Source of the DNA: Polydactylus sextarius
Lineage: Eukaryota; Chordata; Actinopteri; Polynemidae
Length of the DNA stretch: 64,000 nucleotides
Assembly (NCBI GenBank): GCA_016801845.1
Contig: CM028914.1
Coordinates: 17,683,272-17,747,271 of the forward strand
Direction: 5' to 3'
The notes under the pieces are model-generated. The model was not told the origin of the DNA and did not search any database. It worked only from the letters and a program-made list of their open reading frames with translations. The translations under genes and the position numbers were made by a program. Positions 24,991-36,126 of this stretch are shown one piece after another. The number at the start of each line of letters is the position of its first letter. Position 1 is the first letter of the stretch.

Positions 24991-27649
24991 TATTCCAGTG
25001 TGGCAGACTGACCAAGTAACACTGTTATCTATAAGACCATGTTGTTAGCTTTACTAAAAAGATGTGCAGGTAGTAGCAACAGGGAATAAATGTTGGGAGA
25101 ACACCTGACATGTTCATGCTCAGCCCATCATTGTTACAACAGTGATACAAACTGATATGTGGAGCATTTGATTGATTGTGATGACATGGAAGTCCCATCT
25201 GTGAATAAACAGTCCATCTCGTGTTCCTGTAGCAGTGCGTCATCTGTACTCTGAGTGACACCACAATACTCACAGGACGAGATGAAGTTGGACAGATGTT
25301 TGCACTGTGCCCTCTTCACGTTTCTTGCCCTGGTTCTGTAAAGACTTTGGGCAGCAAGTCTTCCTGTCTTCCTGCCAGTCTTGTGAGGGGGACTGCTGCA
25401 CTGAATTATTAATGCTGTTACATTTTTCAGGCTCACTTTAGGATTGAGATAGCTCTGATTTAAATCAGGGTGGACTAGGTTAATGGACCAACAATTAAAT
25501 AGTGTTGGATATTCATTTTTTAATTTTTCCTGTGTGGCACAATAAAACTTAAGGTGATTTCAGAGGTAATGACCTTATGATTTTCATTGTTGGAGCACTT
25601 TTTACCTTTTGGGGTCAAGCAGGCAGAGGGTGATGAAGCTTTCCTTTTGGATATACAAAGGAACTAGAACTGAGACCACTTATTGAGGTATTTGCTACAC
25701 GGGACATTAAATTAATGGTTAATTAGTACAAGATATGGATTTCAAAGAAGTTTGGTCAAGTAGTTGGGATAGAGTATTTTGCATACTGCCATGGAGGGTT
25801 GATCTGATTAACAAAACTAGACAGTATGAAAGTTTAAACAGCTGAGCAATGTTGCTTCTGGGCCTGCCTTGAAATGTCTTGTTAACAATTTACTTTATTA
25901 GATCATAAACATAAAAAAAATGAACAAGACTGTATGAAGTAATTCCGCATTCATAATTTGCTGCCTCTTGGCTTGAGCCAAGTGTTCTCCTAGGATACAA
26001 ATTTGATGGAGAAGTGACTCAGCGTCTTACGTAGTGGACAACAGTTTGCTCGTACTCGAGTGACGGATACATTTTTTCTCGATAAATAACCTGTGGTCTC
26101 TCTTAAGCTAATTATTTTTACCTACTTTAAATTTGATTGTCTTCTGAATTTTACGTCAAGAACTCAAATTCATATTCAAAGTCAAACTCCATCTCAACAA
26201 TGAGGTGCTTTACCTGGCCAGCAGAGAGTCCTGGCCTTGAAGTAGCCCACTGAGCAGCTCAAAAACTGAATTGGTGCAGCAACCAGACTCTGGTGAGATG
26301 GTTAAAATAGTTTAGAAAATGAATCAAGCGAACAATCAGCAGGTTAATCATAAAACAATTACTGCCTTGCAAACAAGTGAAACATGCTGTTACTCATGAA
26401 TAATACAGGCACCCTCAGGGCCAATTAGTGGGGTGGATCATCACTTTGAATGTGATTTCTCAGGTTTCCACCAGCTTGATTTTGACAAAGGCTGGAGGGA
26501 TAATGTAGTTTTCCACAGGCTCCACTGTGGCTCAGCTCCATGATGCTTTAAACCTCATTGTTCATTTTCATCTACTGGTTCAAGTTTCCTCTGAGCACTA
26601 TGTTATCTTGTACACAATACCTGGTCCAGTGTCTGTATGTAACTTCAATTCTTACTGTATCTCAATTCCTCCCTGCTGCCATTCATCCACTCGTACAGTG
26701 TTGCATGCTGTATTGACTGCACACATTGCCATGACATGTTCATTTGTATTCCCATAGCATCCTCACAGCAGTAGATTACAGTGCTGACCCGCAATATCAC
26801 TGAGCTGAGTTAACGTCACTGTGAACTGATTGGTTTATCATGCGTAGCCATGCAGGTGGCTGAGGAGAAGGAGCATTTTTTAATACTCACTATTTTGCTG
26901 CAGGTTCTGTATAACTTACAAGTCACTGTCATTTTAAGTTTAATCCAACTCCCAACATCCCTTTTCTTTTGTTCATTTAAAAGATATGAATCTCTTTTCT
27001 TTCTGATTCACTATCCTCTGCTACACTGTCTGTGAGATAATTAACTGTTAATGCAAATTCAAAATACTTCCTTCTCTGAGAATGTTGTTATGGAAGCAGC
27101 TGCAGAAATGTTAACAGTCACAGATGCTGGCAGCCTACTCCATCCTCCCACTATAATAAAACTAGTTTCTGCATTTTTCAGTGAGTGAATTAGTTTTAAA
27201 TTTCACAAGAAATGAGGGGAAGAAAAAAGATGCACCAAATGTGAATTGCTTACTCACAGTTGCTGTGTGTACAAACCAAACTTCTTGAACAATAAAATGC
27301 ATCCCCCTAAATCCCTGTAACATGGAAACATTGCTTGTTATGTACACAGTAAAATAATTTGATCAGTGTTGTGTGTGGTCAGATCTCCAGATTAATGAAA
27401 AAAAAACAGTCATTAAGGCTGGACCATGGTACTAAACTGGACTACACTGTAAAGGTGCGTTAAAACTGACCTTGGAGCAGTTTGGTTTAGCTGGTGTGAA
27501 CACTGCTCTCAAACTCTGGTGCCGACAAAACAAATGCCATCTGGTTCACGTCTAGAACACTATTTGAACCAATCACAGAAAGAGTGCCATTGTTTGATTC
27601 ATTTATTGTTGTAAAATTATTTGTGAGATTCCTTCTGGATATTTGTGCC

Positions 27650-27716
27650 AAAGACAACAAACTTTACACAAAGGCCCTAGCTCAGGTTTGAACCCAGAAC
27701 CTCCTTGCTATGTGGC
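27650..27716 (-). mobile_element. tRNA-derived SINE head fragment
   Basis: On the minus strand the sequence reads 'gcaaggaggttctgggttcaaacct', with a B-box-like core (ggttcaaacct), then a body related to the fish SINE phrase 'gtggagtttgcatgttctcc'. It appears to be the same general family as the tail fragment at 42884-43005. Confidence 0.5.
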
Positions 27717-27720
27717 TAAA

Positions 27721-27940
27721 GTGAAAGTGATTACTATATGTCATTGAGCACACAGCACATCATGAAATTAACCTCTGCATTTAACCCATCACCTTAGTGA
27801 GCAGAGGGCAGCCTGAATGGCGCCCAGGGAGCATAACTTGCTCAGTGCTACCTAAGTGGGACCTGGTAGTTGGTGGATTGAAACCTGGGACCATCCAGAC
27901 CCAAATCCGCTTTCTTAGCCACCAGGCCACCACTGCAACC
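27721..27940 (-). mobile_element. tRNA-derived SINE, nearly full length
   Basis: Read on the minus strand it starts with a tRNA-like head: an A-box-like tggcctggtgg (27919-27929) and a B-box-like ggtttcaatcc (27875-27885). A body follows that includes the minus-strand phrase gggttaaatgcagagg, and it ends in a tail rich in cactttcac. The two RNA polymerase III promoter boxes in correct order and spacing support a tRNA-derived SINE. It abuts another SINE fragment at 27650-27716. Confidence 0.65.
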
Positions 27941-30900
27941 AGGCCAAACACTGAAGGACTGCAGCACCCTAAAGTTGTTCATTTCTCCTCTCAGCCCCAT
28001 CCATCTGGTGCCCACATCTCAAGATTACAAGCCAGTTTGAATACCCTTCCTCACCCCTCCTGACTTCCTACGACTCCAGCCGTAATCATAATCCATTGAG
28101 AAAATGCAGAACTTGTCAGACTGAATAGAGATATTAATTTCGCCTCTGTGTGGGGCCCTGCTCTGCTGGCCATGTAATACTATCAGCTTTGAGGGAGTCT
28201 TGTCTAGTTAAGCCTTATAAAAATGCTCTGTCTGACATCCATTTTCTCACTTACAAATGTATCGGCTTTGAAGGAAATGACTTTTCAGAATAAAAGCATT
28301 CCACCTGAGAGCTCTACATCTTCAGGTAACTCTGTTATTAAAACGTGCAGGTAAATTTTGTCAAATCTGACTTTATTTATTGTTGTAGGTGTGTGTATCT
28401 AAAATATTAATGAACAGAAAGTATTTAAACCCACGGGACACAAATGTTTCTGTTTAAAGTATGAGCCACTGTAGAAACATTAATTATATCACAGCTTTAT
28501 TGTTTATTATTTTGACTTGAGCAAACAGGGACTCATTGTTCTTGCTTTTAACCCTGAAGTATGCACTGGCCTTAGATGTACTGCTAACAATTTTTGTTGT
28601 TTTTCTTTTTATTTAATAATGATGGTGAAAATGCTTTTTAAAAAAATGACTCACGCTTGGTCATTTTTCTTTCATTCACATGTGGAGCATTTGTATTCAC
28701 AAGAACAGAATGAAAGAGGCACTTCAGCTGTTGTTATTTACCACTCACACGTGACCTATTTGCTTTGCCTCCCCTTATGTGAAATACGACTTTCCGAGAT
28801 GGAAATATGAAAAAGGCATCAGCTCAGCCATTAAAAAATGAACAGAATGTAAAAGTATAAGCGGCGTTGAGCTGCAGTCGGCATCGCTCAGGCATTGAGT
28901 TGCAAACACTGTTACAAGACCTGAGGTGCAATACGTGTGCACAGGTGGTGAGTGCTGGATAAGGTATTGCTCTTCACCAGCAATCCCTGATGAACTCTGA
29001 CAGATTTCGCCTACGAGGCAGCCACCCTGTCCCTGGTTTAACAGCTGCTTTCCAGTCCTTTTAATTATGGCTGTGGTGACTTGTATGCAGATTGGCAGTA
29101 GCTTGGTGTTCTGTGTCCCTAATTGTAAAAGTCACACTGATTTACATGATTATTCTATTAATCCGATCCGATCTCCTCCACCCAGCAGCATAATGAGTAT
29201 CATTGGCCTGTTACACTAAGTTTTAAACTATAATGATGTGTGATTTGAGTATATGACAACAAATGTGAGATATTCCCTCAGTTACACACTTAAAAATCGG
29301 ATTTCCTGTCACCTATAAACGGGAAATAATCGGTGAATAATGGTTCTCATTCTGTGAAATATGGGCTTTCTTTAATCACCACGGTTATTGTGTCAACACC
29401 GTTCATTGAGCTCCGTTGGCGCCACCGTCTACACAACGTGCTCCAGTCATTTTTACGTTCTATACTTTGCAGATTTGATAAATGGATATCAAATATTGTA
29501 GATTCAGCAGTATCTATAGAGAATCGCCCAGCTGGGCTCACTGTGTGAAAGCGCACTCAACTGGGTAAGCACTATAGATTCTACCCATTTGCATGGTGAC
29601 AGGTACGAACTGCTGATGGGCTTATAGAAATATCGAGTGAAGGTGTTAGCAAAATCAGCTTTATTCAGACACAGAGGGGACTTTTAGATCCACCTGACAG
29701 CAAATGGATTTTTCTCCCTCACTTTTACATGTGAAAGGAGAATGAAAAATGGGTTGAAATAGATCATGCAGGCAAAGGGGAAAGTTGTATATAAGGCCTT
29801 TCTCTCAGCATCATGGATTTTATGGAGGCCAGTGTGACACTTGGATGCATTTTAAACATTACAGTAGCTCTGAGTACTTAGAGGAATTCGCTCCTCTCTG
29901 CTGTTTGTGTTATTTTTCTATCATTCGTCTCATCAAGAATCGAGTCAGTCACGACACCTGGACCACATTCCTGTGCTTGCACTTTCTATTTTATTTTTAA
30001 TTTTTTTCTTCCTCAACATCAAAATTCAAATGTGTTAGTGCTGTGACAGTGTTTTTGCTTTTAACCACTTTGGCCTCATTTTAGAAACCAGATTTCTGTT
30101 ATTCCCTCTCTACTGTCATGTAAATTTACGCACGCAGCATGAAAAGTCCAAATCCATCTTCGTTTAAAAAAAAAAAACTCCATCTGCTATATTTTGTTAT
30201 TCGTTTTTTTATGCTAATAAACAGCTCCAGTGTATTTAAGGATGTCACACAGTTTCCCACCCCTGGTATCTGTGCAGGCAGAGCAGAGCAAGCTCCAACA
30301 TACTCTAAATCTTGGTGAAATCAGCAAGTGAGAGACCTTATTACTCTGACTGCCAAGTTCAGCACTAATATAAACATTGATCAAGCCACTTCAACCTTAA
30401 ATTTACACAAGATTTAATGTTAAGCTTTGATAAAAGTGGACTATCACAACTCGGAGCCTGTTTTATTCTACACTTATATAGTTCCTTGCAGGAGCTGTGC
30501 ACAGTATACTTATGCTGAACATTTATCAGCCAAGTCTTGGCACAGTAAGATGTAATGACAGAAAGAAATTTATCTTTACTGTGCCCTAAAAACAGCTACA
30601 GAGGCTTATTGTCATGTGGTGCTGTGTTCATAATGGATCCACTGTACTCTCATTACATGTCTGTGAGGAACAAACCTCAATCTTGACAAATTATAACTGC
30701 CATAATATAATTGTGATGGGTCCCTGTGGAAATAGTTTTGCCCAGCAGCCCAATACATTGATCATTTGGTAGCAATAGAGCCTAATGATCATTGTAACGC
30801 ACATGAACCATCCCAGAACAGAGAGAACATTTGTCCTCACTCATTAGAGGTCCACCTGCGAACCTTGTGCCCTGCGTCATCCACAACAGCGGCTCCCAAC

Positions 30901-31088
30901 CTTTATAGCCAGACAGACACAGCACAGCCCTGTCGAATGAACTCAAATACCTTTACAACAGCAACAATGGCTCTAATGAGGCCAATTTTAACTGGTGTTA
31001 AAACTGGATATTTTTCTAGTCTATTAATTACATCAACATTGTTTCAGTCAAAGTCACTGCAGGTATTCATCAATTACTTTTAACTAAC

Positions 31089-31937
31089 TACTGTGGGTAG
31101 GAAAAGTTCACATGTCTCCCTTAAAATGTCAGATTTCTGTGAAATCGTTTTTAGAACTGTTTCCAACTTTAATGTGATGTGTGACCTGTGCAATTTAACT
31201 GAATAACAAAGAGTAAACAAAACAAATTTCTCAGGGGGAGCAAGTAAAAACAAAATAATGAATCTAACCTTGTTGCATAATCATGCACACCCTTTAACTA
31301 ATACTCTGTTGAGGCACCTTTTGATTACATTACAGCGTTTAGTGTTTTTGTTGCCTATCAGCATGGTACATTTTGACTTGGCAATATTTGTCCATGCTTA
31401 TTTGCAAAAGCCTCAGAATCTGTCCAATTGTGAGGACATCTCCTGTGCACTGCCTTCAACTCACCCCACAAAAATATCACAAGTATTTATATCTGTGCTC
31501 TGGCTCAGCCGATCCAAAACTTAGATCTAATCTCAGTGAAGCCATTTATTTGTTGATGTGGATGTATACTTATGGTCGCAGTTGAGCTTAAAGGTGAAAT
31601 TTTTCTCCAGTTTCTCAAGTTATAACTGGTGTTTAAACTTTTCATAATTACTTCTACCTTGACTCTACCTTCCCCCCAGTTTCAGCTGAAAAACAACCTG
31701 CCACCATGGCACTTCACCATAGGTATGGTGGTCTTTTGGTGACATGGTATTGTTTTTGTGCTAAACATCTCGTTTTGGAATTGTGGCTAAAAACCAGAAC
31801 ACATTTTTCCACATGATTTTGTGAGACATTTGTGTTCTTGCTGACTGTTTCAGGCTTTGATATATTTCTTTGTAAGAAAAATGCTCCATCTTGCCGGCCT
31901 GCCACACAGACCAAATATGAAGAATAAGGTAGGATTT
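31089..31937 (-). mobile_element. Tc1-like transposon, left segment (transposase C-terminal part)
   Basis: The left terminal inverted repeat starts tactgtgggtaggaaaag (31089) and matches, imperfectly over about 50 bases, the inverse of the right end at 34435. Both ends include TA, as for Tc1/mariner target sites. Minus-strand frames in 31714-31998 contain a 'SHNSK' phrase like the Tc1 transposase catalytic-domain region, with several stops and frame changes. Transposase reads right to left, so this segment carries the C-terminal part. It is separated from its N-terminal half by a gypsy-type insertion. Confidence 0.75.
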
Positions 31938-31952
31938 TGTCACATACCGGCT

Positions 31953-31977
31953 CACAAGGGGCGCTACGCCCCTTGTG
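31953..31977. repeat. Perfect inverted repeat, 11-bp arms
   Basis: cacaaggggcg, spacer cta, cgccccttgtg. It sits across the left LTR boundary; the right arm is partly conserved in the 3' LTR, the left arm is not. Confidence 0.9.
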
Positions 31978-32147
31978 GGCTGGAACACAAGGACTCATGG
32001 GTATTGTTCAGTTGGGAATGTTGACAGCATGAGTAAAAGGGTGTGTGCCTGGAGGGACTTCAGCTGTTCATTCAATTGTGTGTGGTTAATACAACTGTTG
32101 TTCAAAACATGTCTATGTCAGCTTCTTTTGGCAATGCAATTGTCACA
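31962..32147 (+). repeat. 5' LTR of the gypsy-type element
   Basis: Very similar to 33900-34080, especially the first 100 bases (from gggctggaacacaaggactc onward), with more divergence in the second half. It ends aattgtcaca, as does the 3' copy. The left boundary is uncertain: similarity begins near 31962, but the true start could be tgtcaca at 31938. No convincing tRNA primer-binding site is seen right after it. Confidence 0.75.
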
Positions 32148-32159
32148 TTGATAAGGAAA

Positions 32160-32733
32160 CAGGAATGCTGTGATGACAACCTGATGGCTCAAGTGGAAGA
32201 TAGCGGCTTGATACAGAAGACCGGCAGGTGGCCAGATGGGCGGAGTAATTCCCAGCTCCAGTGGTGTAAAAGCTGGCTGCTGGGGGATATCATCACCATC
32301 TGCCCGCCAAATGCAGAAGAGGAGTTTGTGAAAGCCTGGGTGCCTATGCTGCAGACCTATGTCCAACAGGGACACTCCAACCTCTATGCAAGAAGACCTT
32401 GCTGTTCAGGCCTTCATCAGGGGTCTCCAGTCAGAACACCTTTAAGAACATCTCTGCCTGCATGCTCCCAGCACCCTGACAGCAGCTCTGGCAGTGGCAG
32501 AGCGTGTGGAACATGTCCTATGCTCTGAAGGACATCGCTGCAGTGACACCTTTTGAGTGAGCCAGGCCACCCATGAAGAAAGCAACGAGGAGGAAGCTAT
32601 GCGTCAGGTTACCCCAGCTCCACGACAACACCACCGAAGAAGGGCTAAAGAAGGATGCTACAGGTCTGGGGTCCCTAGCCACATCGCCCAAAACTGCCCT
32701 GGTCCAACACCAAGGAGCCAGCCATCGATAGGG
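32160..32733 (+). pseudogene. gag remnant of the gypsy-type element
   Basis: Two frames must be combined to follow gag: 32160-32385 in one frame, then a shift with a stop near 32459 to the frame carrying 'DLAVQAFIRGLQSEHL', a gag-like phrase. A zinc-knuckle-like stretch follows at about 32653-32700, 'CYRSGVPSHIAQNC'. This keeps the first Cys, the His and the last Cys of CX2CX4HX4C but has Ser in place of the second Cys. Gag would package element RNA. Frameshift, stops and the changed knuckle indicate a dead copy. No intact start codon can be assigned. Confidence 0.7.
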
Positions 32734-32825
32734 TCATCAAACTAGACAAGGGCTACAGTGCGGGGGAGCTATCGTCCACCAGAACTGTTTCTACCCCCAA
32801 CTCCCCCACACCACGAGTTGGACTC

Positions 32826-33347
32826 TTGGGCCAGACCCATGGACTGTATCTGGACTGTGATCTTGCAGGGACCATCTGCCAGGCCCTAGTGGATACTGGG
32901 TCCACAATTTCTCTGGTCCGCCGGGGATCTTATCCAACTCCACCACATGACTGCCCCGGGGGTGGAGCACCACAGAGCGGTGCATCACTACCGGCACCGG
33001 AGACTGCCAAGATGTTGGGAACCAGAATGCTTCAAGTTAAGGTGGGCAGCCGACAGACACACCATCAGTCCTGGTCCTCCAACATCCAAGACCCCTGCAT
33101 CATCGGCCTTGACCTACTGGACAAGTGGGGACGGGTGGTGAATGTGTCCGGAGCAATCCTCTACCTGGGCACTGAAACCATGGTCCTTCATAAGTCCAGC
33201 GACCTTCAGACGCCAACCCAAGTATCAGAGGTGCCAGTGAGGACCGTTCCAGCTGAGGTGACAACACTTCCGCAGCCTCCAGTGGCACTGAAATCCCCCG
33301 TTTGCACTCCAGCTACAGTTCATAGAGATCAAGGGGCCCATCGATGA
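32826..33347 (+). pseudogene. Retropepsin-like protease remnant of the gypsy-type element
   Basis: The frame (about 173 codons) contains 'ALVDTGSTISLV', the catalytic DTGS motif of retroviral-type aspartyl proteases, near residues 25-35. About 70 residues later comes 'CIIGLDLLDKWG', matching the conserved C-terminal IxGxDxL region. In the intact family this domain matures the gag-pol polyprotein as a dimer. The frame stops at 33347; the link towards reverse transcriptase continues in another frame to about 33470 and then hits a stop. Upstream it is out of frame with gag. Pseudogene within a deleted element. Confidence 0.75.
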
Positions 33348-33499
33348 CCTCTTTCAGAGGAGGTGTCGAGATTTGAACCAGGAACAGCAGCACCAGCTTA
33401 AGGAGCTGCTGCAGGTCTTCAGTGGTGTTTTTGCTGTTAAGGACAAGGACTGCACCCACACCAACCTGGTTTAGCAGAGGCTGGGGTTCAGCAGAAACA

Positions 33500-33731
33500 A
33501 GCCTATGATCTCCACACCAAAGGGGGAGACTTTGCAGCCAGCGCTCAAGTGTGGGTCGACAACCCAGTAAGGAAAAAGGGACATTCCCCTAAGCTTGATA
33601 GTCACTGGGTGGGGCCCTGCACTGTTCTGGAAAAACTGTCAGATGCTGTGTATCGTGCTTCAGTGGAACCGGGTGGTGGTTCTGCACAGAGACTGTCTGG
33701 CACCTTACCAACCACTGGCCCCATCCATTGA
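33500..33731 (+). pseudogene. Integrase C-terminal (GPY/F-type) remnant
   Basis: The phrase 'KLDSHWVGPCTVLEKLSDAV' is characteristic of the C-terminal module of gypsy-type integrases. A second frame just after it carries 'HRDCLAPYQPLAPS', the usual end of that domain, so a frameshift lies near 33650-33670. The integrase zinc-binding and catalytic domains are absent: the sequence jumps from the protease-RT linker to this module around 33470-33500. Confidence 0.75.
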
Positions 33732-33766
33732 GCAGGCTGAGAGAGAAGAACTAGTCTCACCACCAG

Positions 33767-33800
33767 GTGAGCTATCATCAGGCCAATGATGATAGCTCAC
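33767..33800. repeat. Perfect inverted repeat, 14-bp arms
   Basis: gtgagctatcatca, spacer ggccaa, tgatgatagctcac, lying between the integrase remnant and the 3' LTR. Could form a stable hairpin. Confidence 0.95.
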
Positions 33801-33899
33801 GATGCACGCGGAGGCAACGTCGGCTTCCACTGCACCTTCAGGACTTTGTGGTTGACGCATGGATTGCTGAGAACAGTCAATCCAGCTGGATGGGAGCAG

Positions 33900-34080
33900 T
33901 GTAGCACCGCTTGTGGGCTGGAACACAAGGACTCATGGGTATTGTTCAGTTGGGAATATTGACACCATGAGTAAAAGGGTGTGTGCCGGGAGGGACTTCG
34001 GTTGTTCAATTAATTAGTTAATAAAACGGTTGTTCAAAGCATGTTGTCATCAGTGTTTTCTTTGCAACATAATTGTCACA
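33900..34080 (+). repeat. 3' LTR of the gypsy-type element
   Basis: It starts tgtagcaccgcttgtggg right after a purine-rich stretch (ggatgggagcag, a possible polypurine tract) and ends aattgtcaca. It matches 31962-32147 closely in its first half. Confidence 0.75.
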
Positions 34081-34435
34081 ATATAGTCCAGAACCGATAC
34101 CAATTTCAGCAGTTTTTTTAATGTTGTCTTTTCATCAGTTTGAGATGTCCTGTTCCCGGCAATATCACTGTTGTGCCACGTTTTCTCCATTTGTTGATGA
34201 CTACATGTTATCTACTATCTTGGAAAGCTTTTTGTACTCTTCTCTGGCAAAACAAGACACCCCTTTGATGCTTCGTATGGTCTTTTCAGACCACGACTTT
34301 TGCTGCAAGATGCAACAAAATAAATGTTGAAAAATCAAGAAAAACCTCTGAAGTTATTTATCTTAGTCTCACTTTTTTTACATCACAGAGACCCTGGCAT
34401 TTTAGCAGTGTATAGACCTTTTCATATCCACTGTA
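34081..34435 (-). mobile_element. Tc1-like transposon, right segment (transposase N-terminal part)
   Basis: On the minus strand a broken frame includes 'VINKWRKRGTTVILPGTGH', which matches the linker after the first helix-turn-helix of Tc1-type transposases. The right end (ccttttcatatccactgta, ending 34435) is the inverse of the left end at 31089. It resumes the Tc1-like sequence that stops near 31937, so the two segments are one element cut by a later insertion. Together they total about 1.2 kb, shorter than a full Tc1 element of about 1.6 kb. Confidence 0.75.
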
Positions 34436-34864
34436 TTTAAAAAAAATAACTATCCATTTATTTAGCTATCTATTCCATTCATCCTGTTGCTTTTAGCTCA
34501 CTGCTTTTATTTTAACAATTATTCATTACTGTATGCTAAATTGTCAGCTGTTTTCTTCTGTTCTTTCAGCTCACTGTTTCCGCTGTTTATTGCCAAGCTT
34601 TATGTCTAGTCATTTCATCATCATTAGTTAGGTAGAGCAGAAATGACTGACCTGTTTTACTGAATACAACATAAATCATTGTAAATCTTTGTATTTATAT
34701 GTTTAAATGGCCACTGGTTGATGCTCAGTGCTTGACCATCACAGTAGACCAAATGTGACAGGATTTAAGGCTATTTTTAGTTTGCCACTTGGATTACATG
34801 GCTATCGAGCTGTGTCCTAAATTCAACAATTACTGCAGTCGGCAGTGTTTATTGGCTGATGAGG

Positions 34865-34890
34865 TTTTTTTTTTTTTTTTTTTTTTTTTT
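34865..34890. repeat. Poly(T) tract
   Basis: Twenty-six consecutive T residues. Confidence 0.9.
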
Positions 34891-36108
34891 GGGATGTTAA
34901 CTGTTCCTTGACAGACTGCGCATTAAGTGCACCACTGGGACTTATTTTCATACCATTCAACTGTATAATATTACAGTTTGAGTCTCGGCAGGTCATGGTT
35001 GATGATAAGACTAAATGAGAAACAAAATACCCTCCAACTGATGTGTTCTTAACATCTTTCTAGAAGGAAACTAAAACCAGAGCCTGCCACTTATTTTACC
35101 ACTTATCATCTGTATTGCTTGACTAATCACTCTGCATATAGTTGTCCAGTCAGAGTAGTCAACTAATTTGCATTAGAAGTATTTACAGGCTTTTAATTTT
35201 GTCAAATGTGATTACATTAGTCATTGCATTGCCATTTTCCACTGAAAAATAAAACAGACGGATACACATGTTAAAAGGAATGAATTCTTTGGGTCTACTG
35301 TTACCTTAGGCAAGCTATTTTTAATTTGCCAACAAAAGCATAAACCCTTTTTGTGTTGTCTGTTTCAAGCACAATCTGAGCCCCAGGGACTGCTGAGCCC
35401 CCTGGTTTGCATAACAGGTAAATGGTGAATCAGGTGCAGAGTTCCAGACAGCAGCCTGACGTTTAATGCCTATTTGTCTTATTTTTATGGAAAGGATTTA
35501 TCGACACTTGTGCGAGTGCTGCTTTCCGGATGTTTTTTCACTGCAGCTCTAATTGGTACTTGTGTTGTGGAAACATGAACTGAATCTTCAGAACTGAACA
35601 GAGATCCTGTATGAAATGTGATAGATGATGAAGTTTACAGACCGAGTAATGAGAACAATTACATCTTTACTTTTTCTTCCCTTTTGTCCATTGAATGTTT
35701 ACTTTTTTATTTGCTTACCGAGCACATTGTTAATAGTCTATCAGTGTCTGTGCTGCATCTCTTTAAAGAGAACCCCTCCTCCTTTTACAAACTGTAATGA
35801 GTGAAGATACTCTGCGTTAACCTCCAGGGCAGGAAAGAATCAAAGTGTTTTCAAAAGATTTATTCATTCTGGACATTTAGAGCCTTAAAAATGGGGGGAC
35901 TACCTGAATGGGAGGCACTTTGTCAGTGTTGCAATTTTCAGTGACATTTACTGATACTTCTGTCTCCAGAGGGCATTGTGCAGTTTTTATGGTGAACATA
36001 AACTCTTAAGATAAAGAATAACGATTCATAATTAATTTTAGCAAAAAGCCAGTTATAAAATAAGAAAAGAAAACTCTGTAGTCAGAGCCCTGATTCCTAA
36101 TATGATTT

Positions 36109-36126
36109 GGGGGTGGGGGGGGGGGG
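36109..36126 (+). repeat. Poly(G) tract
   Basis: Five G, one T, twelve G. Compatible with G-quadruplex formation on the + strand. Confidence 0.85.

Larger units (their letters stand above)
21434..31088 (+). other. Intron 1, middle part
   Basis: No coding exon is supported. Contents recognised: a decayed tandem repeat (22279-22900), a two-monomer repeat (24610-24990) and SINE fragments (27650-27940). A minus-strand frame at 25134-25436 has a Cys-rich patch but no recognisable domain. The rest is unrecognised AT-rich DNA. Confidence 0.5.
31938..34080 (+). mobile_element. Internally deleted Ty3/gypsy-type LTR retrotransposon
   Basis: Two similar repeats (31962-32147 and 33900-34080) flank about 1.75 kb containing gag, protease and the far end of integrase, all in + orientation. 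Reverse transcriptase, RNase H and the integrase catalytic core are missing. The whole unit is about 2.1 kb, where an intact element would be roughly 5 kb. It is inserted in a Tc1-like transposon. Target duplication is unclear because tgtcaca occurs at 31938-31944, at the end of the left LTR (32141-32147) and at the end of the right LTR (34074-34080). It cannot be autonomous. Confidence 0.8.

Noticed and set aside
25134..25436. Minus-strand frame with a CEYCG...HEMDC patch resembling a zinc finger
   Set aside because: Spacing does not fit a known finger, no neighbouring fingers or splice sites are found, and the rest of the frame is unrecognisable.
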